Of a DNA stretch of 64,000 nt, positions 35,301 to 45,128 are shown one piece after another. Every line of letters begins with the position of its first letter. The stretch's first letter is position 1. Made by a program: the position numbers and the translations under genes. The notes under the pieces are model-generated. The model did no database searches. It was not told the origin of the DNA and saw only the letters and a list, made by a program, of their open reading frames with translations. The stretch covers positions 5,977,800 through 6,041,799 of the forward strand of contig JAQFVV010000018.1 of NCBI GenBank assembly GCA_028023455.1, in the 5' to 3' direction. The DNA comes from Epiperipatus broadwayi. Its lineage: Eukaryota > Onychophora > Udeonychophora > Euonychophora > Peripatidae.

Positions 35301-36050
35301 TCATACACATATTCATTCTGTCTTATTAGGCAACTGAGAAAAAGACTATGGTGTTTTTTGATCTTAAGCTCAGAAGTAAAAAGCTAATAAACTCACTATG
35401 CTGGCTAATGTGTGTAGCCTATCTATATATAATATAATAATCAATCTAAATTAAATTGAAACAAACAATTATATTTACAATTATTTAATTATCAACCTGG
35501 CTTTCATCTCTTATTGAGACCTTTTTTTTATATCTTGAAAAGGTCTCAATAAGAGATGAAAGCCAGGTTGATAATTAAATAATTGTAAATATAATTAATT
35601 GTTTGTTTCAGTTTTATTTAGATTAATTATTATATTAAGTATATATCAATAACAATATTGTAAACAAATAATTATTTTTATATTGATTATTTGACCATTG
35701 TATATACAGCCTATCTATGTTCGTTTATTATATGAATAATCACATAGAAATAACAGCTGCAATGGCAAGAATGTAGGAAGTGATTAAGAATTTGCCCTAC
35801 TCAGTTCCTTTAAGGTCTCTAAGAGCAATCAAAGGGTCTCCTTTCATTTAACAACAAACTCCTTTCTGAAGCCCACTAAATCCTATTCTAATATTAATAT
35901 TATCTTCTAATAGTTGTTAAATTACTGTATTCTAATCTTGATAATGTCTGATAAATGAGTCAAATTTGTTCACATGACAGCTTAGACATTAATTTAAGAA
36001 AAATCAGATTTTCTCTTTTCATTTAACTTTTATGATTTATTTCCATGAGA
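32390..36050 (-). mobile_element. RTE-type LINE, dead, minus strand, with nested insertion
   Basis: Same family as 25380-28315. Reading right to left: the 5' region resumes left of a nested hairpin; ACAATCATGACAGACAAAAA lies at about 35273-35254; endonuclease pieces around 34811-34600 include IDVQKAFNQTK and a degraded GDFNARIG (read as KDNARIG); the RT opens with KRGKAPGNDEIIIDILKEAG (about 33830-33770); the QAGFK and FVDYEKTFDS-like blocks lie near 33550 and 33430; an ADDEVVFANN-like block lies near 33150-33120; the C-terminal tail runs to about 32430. The 3' end is a TGATGATGATGA run (complement at 32407-32419), the classic RTE tail. The 5' region right of the insertion (35719-36050) matches 55900-56030. 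Frames are broken, but some survive over 50-70 codons, so this copy seems younger than the others. Confidence 0.85.
35427..35707. mobile_element. Hairpin element nested in RTE, 11-bp target duplication
   Basis: Left arm about 35427-35525, right arm about 35538-35645, loop of 12 nt. The arms are almost identical, with inner core CAACCTGGCTTTCATCTC and its complement. A ~60-nt single-copy extension follows. It is flanked by AGCCTATCTAT at 35416-35426 and again at 35708-35718, and the RTE sequence resumes on both sides, so this is an insertion into the LINE. One arm has a relative at 18306-18352. No gene inside: a non-autonomous element. Confidence 0.85.
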
Positions 36051-36764
36051 AGCATCCTTTCACAATTTCAAAATGGAGAGAAAATGAAAAGGATAGAAAA
36101 ACAACTACAATATATTTACAATAGGGCTTTTAAACTGAAATATTCAAATTGTTTACTGTATTAAATTTGTAGTGCACATATTATCAGGTACTTTATATTT
36201 AAGTATGTTGTAGTTATTCAATAATTTAGTTTTTTGATAGTGCATGTCTGTCATGTATTTTCAATTGAGTTGGTTTTTCTTACATAACCATCTTTAATTC
36301 CTTGAGTGACTTAGATGTAGATTTGTTTTAAGGTGTTTTTTTGTTTTGTTAGGTATATGTCTTGGTTATTGCATGCAAATATCAAGATAATAAAGCAATA
36401 CTCTCTGAATCCAGTCATTACATTTTTTTAGCGTGTGCAGATACAAGGATATTTTAAACTTCATATTAAATTTAAACAACTTTCCTACACATCATATATT
36501 TGGATGATGATGAGCTGATATACATTTAATGACTTTTTGTCATTAATTATGACTTCTTATTATTGTATTGGAGATATAAGTATTTTAAACTAGCTTTATT
36601 ACTTTTCTTGCAGTTCGGGATTAGAACTAAGAACAGTCAGTGAATGTTGCTGATTTCTTTATTTATCCAACTTTTCTCATCAGGTATCTGAAAGTTGAAA
36701 GTTTTAATCTATCACATCTGACTTAATAGCTTCTGTGGTATCTATTGTATTCTGATCTAATCTG
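36051..36764. other. Intron, nothing recognised
   Basis: A+T-rich sequence without supported features. Confidence 0.45.
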
Positions 36765-36985
36765 ATTTTTATTAATCATTTATTAGACTAAAGATTATTA
36801 TCCATTTAATGAATAATATTTCTGTAGTGTAATTTTCACTATAGCTCTCTAATGAAAAGTAGGGACTGATTTCTTTCTGCTTTTCATACCTTGCTTGAAA
36901 GTGATGTAGTGAAAATTACAATTCGGAAATATTATTCATTAAGTGGGTAATCTCTAATCTAACGAATGACTAATAAAAATTATTA
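36765..36985. repeat. Fold-back MITE, ~90-bp arms
   Basis: The left arm from about 36765 (TTTTTATTAATCATTTATTAG ... AATGAATAATATTTC ... TGTAATTTTCACTA) is mirrored by the right arm ending near 36985. The loop is about 45 nt. A solitary copy of the inner box (GATGTAATGAAAATTACACT ... AATATTATTCATTAAA) lies at about 37268-37312, next to the R1 fragment. Palindromic and without coding capacity. Confidence 0.75.
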
Positions 36986-37069
36986 ATATATTTCCATCAA
37001 GTGGTTTGAGTCAAAGTTGTGAGGGCAGTAAGTTTGACACACATCAATTAAGCTGTAGGAATTGGCAAT

Positions 37070-37240
37070 CTATATATACTGAACAATGATAAAGATTTGG
37101 GTAAGAGATTGTGATCTGGATCAAGTTTATGAATGCTGGTTCAATATGAAATGTGCATCTTGTAGATTATACATCTTTTTCACATGTCTTTGATTATATG
37201 TTTATGATTACACAGCTTCACAAGATATTAAAAGTGGATA
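37070..37240 (-). repeat. R1 repeat fragment, diverged
   Basis: Contains the R1 boxes in minus orientation: GATCTGGATCAAGTTTATGA, CTGGTTCAATATGAAATG, TTGTAGATTATACATCTTTTTCACATG. It is clearly related to 1370-1450 and 4560-4640 but older. Confidence 0.65.
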
Positions 37241-37319
37241 GAAACCAGTGCCTATCCTGTATGAGAGTGATGTAATGAAAATTACACTACACAAATATTA
37301 TTCATTAAATAATATTGAA

Positions 37320-38642
37320 ATTCCAAATATTGCAATATTAGCAACGATATGTGATTCATGAAAATAACAGAAGCTTTGTTTTCCTTGATTATATCTTTTT
37401 TATATATTATAACCCTAGTAACCTGAGTGCAGCCTACATTAATCAGATTTGAACAATAATGTGTGTGAGTATCTACACATACATATATACTGTAAAGAAA
37501 GAGAAAATCAAAATGCTTTTGGTAGCGAGTCCAGAAAATACATTATATAAAGTGAAAGGCATTTTGAGATCTTTTCAGTCTTTCACCTCCTTTGAATCAA
37601 GTTAAAGATAAAATTTTGTCAATTCCTATAGGAAATAGAATGGTGAGTTCAAATCCAAGCAAAAAAATATGAATCAACAATATTTCAGAAAGTAGAAACA
37701 AAATAATCAAAGTTGGCAAAGAATTTTCTTTCTTGTAATGCTAAGTAGATAAAGAAAAGAAACCAATCACCTATTTCTTTCTTCTGTTAATGAATAGAAT
37801 AATATAATATTGTAGACAAGCTTGTTTTATTGTTAAAGTCAACAATGGAATATTTTTTTCTCTAGGGTCCAAGATGATAGATTAGTCTGCATTATGATAG
37901 ACACTGGAAAGTAACAAAAAGATAGACTATATTATGGTATGGGCAATGGGTAGTGACGCAGACAGTAGACAGTCATTTATTTTGAGATTAACTTCATTCT
38001 AGAGTTGATTTATGAAGTCCAAACTGCAAACTATACATAAAAGCAATGTGGAAGTGAGCTGTGCGTAGAGATTTTGCTTTGCTGCTAATTGAATTTGCAA
38101 CACTTATATTAAAAGCTATAAGAATGTTTTATTATGGCAATGGATCTTTTGCCATAGTAGACAAAGCAAAAACAAGTAGCACATGCAGCATAATTCAGGA
38201 AATAATATTGCCATATGTGGAATTATATCACTGCCACTTCTAACATGCCAGTAAAAGAAATAAATGAACTAGGCAACTTACCAAAAATTTATGGATATCC
38301 TACATGTACCTTATTGATAAAATTACAACTCAAGTTCCAGCATGTGAAAAAAAGAAATATACTCTTCAAAGGAATTTATGAAGATGACTGATCATTATTA
38401 TGGAAAAGAAAATTAATATTGAATAACCCTGATGGACTTTTAATATTTGCTTTATCAGTAAGATATTCATTCTGTAATATTAAAAAGGCCTTAAACTTAT
38501 AAAGATTGAAAGACATTAATTATGGTGTCATATTATTCTTTATATTTGCATTTGAATCATGAATATAGTCTTAAATTTGAAATATAATAACTGTTGAAAT
38601 ACATTTCATTTTATTTACGCATATTTGGAGTTACTAGATGAG
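37320..38642. other. Intron of mixed composition, unidentified
   Basis: More balanced base composition than the neighbours, especially 37870-38330 (GGGCAATGGGTAGTGACGCAG). An open frame at 38061-38243 shows no recognisable motif. It may be an old element, but I cannot assign a family. Confidence 0.4.
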
Positions 38643-38823
38643 AAAAATTGAAAAATATATGAATTGTTTGTTGAAGCCACATTAATTATTATGTGTTTGA
38701 TTTTATATACATGTATGTGGAATCATTAAATATAAAAACTGAAAAATATATGAATTGTTTATTGAAAATATATTAATTATTATGTGATAGGTTTTTATAT
38801 TTACATTTGGAATCACTATTATA
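38643..38823 (+). repeat. Two-copy tandem repeat, ~91-bp unit
   Basis: GAAAAATATATGAATTGTTT recurs at 38650 and 38741, followed in both units by TTAATTATTATGTG and a WYTTGGAATCA box. The second copy has several substitutions. Confidence 0.75.
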
Positions 38824-40214
38824 CAGATACAACCAAATTATATATGTTTTGCTTTATTAATAAATTGTTAAATTATTGTTTTCATAATCCATTTGTTTGT
38901 TTCTAACTAAGTTTAAACATTAGAACTTCAACACATATATTCTAGTTTATTAAATATTCACAACTCTGAAAACATGCTAACCAATGAAGGATATGCTGGG
39001 GTGTCATGGTAATAAGTTTAGAATTGATGATGATTGTTATCTTACAGATATTCTAGGTAAACATTCTCTTTTGAGTAGGTTTGGTGTCTAGAGTTTCATA
39101 GGATGGAAACCTAAGATAAATAAAATACTTTTAGAACATTTGTGTCCATAAAACCATCATCATCATCCTCATTGTTTAATATAATTATGCTAAGTTATAC
39201 CAAGATTTACAAGGTTCATAGCTACATGTACTGTGATATTTTTACATTTATCATTATATATGTATTTGTCGATCATTGAATATCATATATATTGTGTATC
39301 CAAACTACTGAGATAATTACTGTTAAATAATTAGTAACAATGAGAATAACTGATACAATATATAGTTCTTACAATTCTTTCTTGGAAATTAAAGTATATT
39401 GGTTATAATTGTTATTTAAGTCACTACTTACTTGAAGTTTTGTTTGACTCAAGGGTTAACTATTAATAAATAAACTAAAATAACTTGAATTAAAAAGATA
39501 ATTTTATTAACACAACAATAAAAATATACTTTTAAAATATTAAACTTTACAAGTAACATACCCAATTCCATCTTTAAACTTTATATAATATAATCACCCC
39601 CTCTTGTTTTTATACCACTTATGATAATTTATTAATTTAACAAAATCAAAATATAGTGTGTACACTTCTAATAAATTGATTTATATTTGATAATTGCAAT
39701 TAATTAAATTGCCATCTTTAATGCAGTTATATTGTTGATCAATAGTTTTGTCTATAATAAATATATATATAAAAGAATAATTAAATGCATTATTATCATT
39801 TTTATGTTATAGGTTTCATGTATGACATGCATAGTATTATATATTTATCCAAGATACAAACTAAGATAGCATTTGTTTATTTAACTTATGTCACCCTACC
39901 TTAAGGCATACATATGCTAATAGAAATGAGAAATTTTGTAACTGATTATTTGTAACCATTATTTGTAATTATAAATTTTATTTGAAACTAAATCCATTGT
40001 AATATTGATCAAACAAACATGGTTATTCTGCACATTCAGCCTTTTTATATTTATCATGCTATACTTACCTGTGTAAATTATAATTTTACAAAAGAAGAAA
40101 TCTATATGTATAATCTAAGTGAATATTTTTCATGTGATCCAGTGGCTATATAGCATATAGATTCTCTATTTTAAATCAAGGTCATGTGTATATAAATAAA
40201 ATAAAACATTTCAT
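38824..40214. other. Intron; possible RTE tail trace
   Basis: A+T-rich. A CCATCATCATCATCC run near 39160 looks like a minus-strand RTE tail, but no RTE body is seen beside it. Nothing else is supported. Confidence 0.4.
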
Positions 40215-40345
40215 GATCACCATTTCCTATGTTTACACAAACTGTTGTTGACAGTAGTAAACTCTCCATACAGTAGTGCCTCACAGTGCAAGCCTTGGTA
40301 ATCAATGGGGAACTACGGAGAGTTTGCTACTGTTATAAATAAAAT
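40215..40345 (-). repeat. B repeat, copy B5 with terminal inversion
   Basis: 40215-40308 is the terminal part of family B in minus orientation (CATGATCACCATTTCC ... CTCTCCATACAGTAGTG ... TGCAAGCCTTGGTAATCAATG). It is directly followed by a short forward piece (CGGAGAGTTTGCTACTGTTA). It is therefore a small B-derived inverted repeat. Confidence 0.65.
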
Positions 40346-40688
40346 ACTATCTATCTTTGCATAAATTTTTCTCCTTAAAATTAGTCAATTGTTTCAACAA
40401 CTTATTTACGTTTAGTTAAAGCATGACTTCTCTTACATATTCTAATATTTTTCTAATTTATTTTATCAGTTTTTAAAAAATAGCTTATTCATTTCAATAA
40501 TTCACATTATAATAATAATAAATGATTCTCATTAAATTTTAATTAACATACATTGTTGCAAGTGACATACATATTTTTCTTTATGTATGTTTTACTATAT
40601 AGCCTTGATTCTGATATTAATTCTTTAAAACAAAGAAGATTAAAAAATAAGGGTATTTAAAATTATAACAATAACAAATGCTTTAGAC

Positions 40689-41030
40689 AGTCATGTCACC
40701 CACTGTATGCCATAGTAATCAATAGATGCTAGAAGCTTTGTGCATAAAATCTTTATTTAGTGCCTATTCATCCAAATATCATCAACCTATTCATCCAAAT
40801 ATCATCAGACTAGTTTTTAGCTAATGGTTTTCATCAGTGAGGAGCTTTGAATCTGAGAGCCACAAGCTGGAAACTAATCTGGGGATATTGGATGAGTAAG
40901 AATTAGGAATTTTATGCACAAATCTTCTGGCATCCTTTGATTGCTATGACTTGCACTGAATGGTACTACTGTCTGGAGAGTTTGTTACTATTTTAACAGT
41001 TTGTGTATGGTGATTATGTGATGATTTAAT
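40689..41030. repeat. B repeats B6 and B7 joined head to head
   Basis: 40689-40860 is family B in minus orientation (ATAGTAATCAATAGATGC, TTTGTGCATAAAATC, AGACTAGTTTTTAGC, CAGTGAGGAGC). From about 40860 the same element continues in plus orientation (CTGGAAACTAATCTGGGGAT, TTTTATGCACAAATC, GGTACTACTGTCTGGAGAG, GGTGATTATGTGATG). Both are joined at the middle of the unit, making a palindrome. A 23-bp box, CCTATTCATCCAAATATCATC, is duplicated in B6. Confidence 0.75.
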
Positions 41031-41893
41031 GGTTTTATTTAAAATTATATCTTGAATTTTAAATGTCTAATAATATTATAACTTCAGACAATAATATATT
41101 TTTATTAAATTATATTTTAAGATTTAAACATATATTAATTTAAAAAGGAATATTAATTCTTCATAAATTTTTGAAATAAAATTCCTTTCTATATATTTTA
41201 CTTATAGCAAAAAACATAAAACATTATATGTGTAAAATTTTTAAAAATATTAAGTAGCACTGTTACGTTTGTATGTATATGAATTAGAATACAGAGTTCT
41301 ACGTTTGCTTCCTAGTGGCACAAACAAAACATGTAAAACAAAAAACTTATTATTATTATTTTTTTTGACATTTCTTTTTAATCAATAGAAATTCGAAAAA
41401 AATTGAGTCATTGAATAGGGAAGTTTCATCTCATTATTCGTCTGATTTCTTTCTTCCTCTTTTTCAGTATCATCTTTATAGATCATTAAAGCAGTCATTA
41501 ACTAATTAGTAGTCTCTAAACTTGATTGATGTTTACTATAAATGCATTTTTGATTCAAGAAATAAATTTGTTCGGGGGGGGGGGGGGTTTGAAGAAAATA
41601 ATAATTATTATGAAAATGTAAATATTATTTTCAAATCAAATTTTATGCAAAATACTAGAATCAGTTTCTAATCTCTCAACACGCTCATATAAACACGCAT
41701 GTCACCAGGTAGCGAATTTTAATTGAAAATTATCTTTTTAATGATTTCCCTCTCTTCTATTTTAATTAAATATTGAAGAGAAAGATCATATTCAATAATT
41801 TTTTCCATTTTTTTCTTTCACTGGATTTAATTATTATTGATATTTAATTTTTTATTTTATATATATATATTTTGATTTAAATGTTTCTTGTAG
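41031..41893. other. End of large intron; G14 tract
   Basis: A+T-rich, with a run of 14 Gs at 41574-41587. The intron ends in a pyrimidine-rich stretch and TTTCTTGTAG before the exon at 41894. Confidence 0.55.
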
Positions 41894-42091
41894 AACTTAT
41901 ATCGGTTTGTACATCCTTACTGTACTATGAACTTTGATCAGTTCACAAAGTGGGCTGCATCCAGTCAACAGTCAATTGGCTGTGCAAGGATCATGCGAAG
42001 AAAAGTTAACAAATTGAAGAAAGCAACTCGAAATGGAGAAGATTTAGATGTTTTGAGTTATTCTTTGTTTACTGTATTGATGGTACTTAAG
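41894..42091 (+). CDS. RhoGAP-domain protein, exon B (arginine finger and lysine)
   Basis: An exon of exactly 66 codons between TTTCTTGTAG and AAG|GTAAAT, phase 0 at both ends, matching its neighbours. It encodes the heart of a RhoGAP domain, which speeds GTP hydrolysis on Rho-family GTPases. IGCARIMRR stands where GIFR(R) is usual, so the arginine finger is kept (Arg codon 41987-41989) while the I-F before it is changed to C-A. RNGEDLDV and the next helix follow, and the exon ends in LMVLK, whose Lys (42089-42091) matches the conserved catalytic-site lysine. The Arg-to-Lys spacing (34 residues) is close to that of p50RhoGAP (R85, K122). The ATG at 41927 is internal. I believe the assignment at domain level; the subfamily (ARHGAP20/TAGAP-like, from R.GEDVDL and LYD.WM-type matches) is tentative. 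Confidence 0.85.
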
Positions 42092-42302
42092 GTAAATCTA
42101 TATCTTTTTTCTTCAGCATATGTGTATGTATTTATTTTTAAAGCTTAATGAAAAATGGAAAAAAAAATTAATCTTTGAATGAATCATTTATATATTTCAA
42201 TCAGATAATCATTCCAATAATTTTGCTGAAATTTTTGTACCTTTTGATTGTGAGTAAATTATACATGAAAATCACCCTTTCCTTTATTTTGCTATAATAT
42301 CT
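42092..42302. other. Intron donor side
   Basis: Begins GTAAATCT, then A+T-rich sequence up to the Penelope-like element. Confidence 0.5.
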
Positions 42303-45128
42303 TATAAATACAATTTATCCAAACCCCTTCAACACTTTTTAGCAAAATCCTTTATTGTACATGTCCGACTGTCCTGCAGTCTTCTTTGGAGCTATGATAT
42401 AATGAACAAAATAAAATACATAACTATATAAATAACACCATAAAAAATGTAAACAAAAAACTAAAAATAACATGAAATATATAACAATACATAATTAAAC
42501 AGAAATAAATATAATTAAACCCAAGTAAAATAATACAGTTAATATAAAATAAAATATACAATATAAATAGAAAATAAATATAAAGTATACATGTGTATTC
42601 CTAACTGTATATATACATATTCAATAACAATCATTAATCTAAATACAGTATATTATTCATTTTTAGTAATGTCCTAATTACTCCCATTCCTTATAAACTT
42701 AAACTTTATTCTTATTAGTTCTATCTTAATGATATTCTTAATAATTTTATATTTATATAACTGTCAATTTAACAGTACTTCATTTATTAATATTCTTTTT
42801 AATTTTTAAATCATATAATATCTATTATTACTTTTTTATAATATCTATAATCTATAAATTGTAATCTTTTAACTTATCCAGTTTACTTTAATCTTTTCAA
42901 AATAAAAAAATTTTTTAAAAATTATATTATACCCTAGCTCTCTTTATTATCTATTATTCAAACTAAATATATCTATAACTACTACAACACTTTATATATA
43001 CACATTTTTTTATATACACCTTAACTTTTATTGTTGTTATTATTATAAATTCTCTTATAAATATTATATTGCTTTATATGTAAACATGCTAAGTTTTTCC
43101 CAATATGTAGTATCTATAAATATACCTATGTGTATACTCCTACATAACCTAACCATTCATTTATAAATAACTTTCTCTTTATATATTTACCTCTATATAT
43201 CTTATTTAAAAACTATATCTATACCAATCTCATCCTAATTCTGGCATCCCTATTAAATTTGTGTTTTATCTTTCTTATTAATATTGCTTTTTTTATTTTT
43301 CTTTCTTTAATATTGTCTGTATGTAACATCATTTTTAATGAACTTTGTGTAAATTTGTGTCCTGTTTCCTTCATATGTATATATATTGATGATTTACTAT
43401 CTGACATATGTTGTTTTAATTTATTTTTATAGAATTTTTTGTTTCTCACACATATTTGTTATCAATCCCGCTATCTAAATATTATTTGCATTTTATGACA
43501 TATACTCCATTAATTATTTCTTTATTATCTTTATTATATTCTATGTATATGTTATCCATTAAATTTAATAGGTTTTCTCTTTTTATTATTAACTATTTTT
43601 GTACTAATTATTCATTTGTATTTTGTATTAATCTTCTTTATAATTTTATTAAATTTATTCACTATAATATTATTATTTGTTTTTATTCCTATATATCTAT
43701 TTTCACCTTTCTTTTTTTCTTCACTCTTTTCATTCTTATTTATCTTATACTCTATTTTTTCAATACTTCTTTTAATAATATGTACAGGGAAACCACTATT
43801 TTTTTAACTCGTTGATTATTAAATCTTTGTTTAATATAATCTTTTTTTAGCACTACATTGCAGCCCTGTATATTCTTGAATATATACAACTAATTTTATA
43901 TTTTTTATCTATGTTGCAAAACCAACTTTTTATTTTGTTACCAATGTTCTTGTTCTTATAAATATTTGTTTGAATATACCACTTTTTATCTATCAATTTC
44001 TTTTGAAACATTATATCCAGATATGCAATTTCATTATTATTTTCCCTTTCAACTTTAAACTTTATATTCCCTTCCACCTTATTAATATCATTAATAAATC
44101 AGTTTATTTGTCTTTGGCTTTTATTAAAAATCATCAAATAATCATCTACATATCTGTTTAAAAAACAAAGGAGCATTTTTATTTTCTGTTATAATTTTAT
44201 CAAAGTCATTCATATAAATATTGCTTAAAATTGCACTTAGAGCTTCTCCTATTAATAATCCTTCTCTTTGATTATAAAATACCCTATTATATTCAAAAGT
44301 TACATACTTACAATATAATTCTATTAAATCTACCAGTATATGAATAGGTCATTTTATTTTTATCCTCAATATACATTCCTATAACTAAATTTATTGCTTT
44401 TTCTACATTTAAATTAGTATACATTGATATAATGTCCATTTTTATAAATGTTAAATTTCTGTATTTATATTTTTTAAATATATTATTAATTTTGTTTACT
44501 AAAATTTTATTATTTTTAATGCTGAAATTTTCATACTCATTAGCATATTTTTTAAAAATTTCACTTGATAACCATTTTAAAACTTATCTAAATAAGATCC
44601 CTTACAATCAATAATTGACCTTAGTGGTATATTTTCTTTGTTAATTTTTAGAGCCCCATATATTCTAGCTGTTCTACATTCTTTACTCACTATTTTCTCA
44701 AATGTTGATCTGTCTGTTAAACTCTCTATAAATAAGTTTAATTAATGTATATATTTTTATATTTTTTAAGTCATTGTCATTCTTCTTAACTTTTTCAAAA
44801 ACCTTATCACTCAGGATAACTTTCATTTTTTTTAAATAATCTTTTTTATCTAAAGTCACTAATTTCTTTCCTTTACCTGACTTTAGGAAAACTATTTCTT
44901 TTTCATACTTAGATTTAATATTTTTGACTTCTTTTTTCCCTATTAATTCTTTGTTTTTTTTTATATTTCCCTTTTATTTTCAAAATTATTATTATTTTCT
45001 ATTTTATATATCAAATTATTTACTTCTTTTTACTCATCAAACCATATTTTCTCTTTATTATTTATCAATTTTGTGATATCTTTGTCATCATAATAATGAA
45101 CTTCATATTTCTTTTCTACAAAATCTTG
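42303..45128 (-). mobile_element. Penelope-like element, minus-strand half
   Basis: Degenerate Penelope-like retroelement (PLE) reading right to left. N-terminal part near 45127-45036: FVEKKYEVHYYDD. Lysine-rich linker, then an SGKGKKLVTLD-like block at about 44890-44855 equivalent to DKGNKLTILD in the other copy. The RT follows with a GAPKINKEN-like block near 44655-44630, REGLLIGEALSAIL (motif B, about 44265-44225), and a catalytic Y-V-D-D box near 44160-44140 that is shifted by a run of As. The GIY-YIG endonuclease at about 43500-43220 reads GVYVIKCK, then NKYV, then KFYKNKLKQHMSDS and IHMKETGHKF. The 3' end at 42360-42392 has the stem-II sequence of a hammerhead-like motif with a mutated core. 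Several stops; not active. Confidence 0.85.

Noticed and set aside
38061-38243. 60-residue open frame as a gene
   Set aside because: No domain, no splice or start context, and length expected by chance; kept only as an unidentified mixed-composition region.
43456-43815. 119-residue plus-strand open frame resembling a multi-span membrane protein
   Set aside because: It is antisense to the PLE GIY-YIG/RT region; hydrophobicity follows from antisense of lysine-rich coding sequence.
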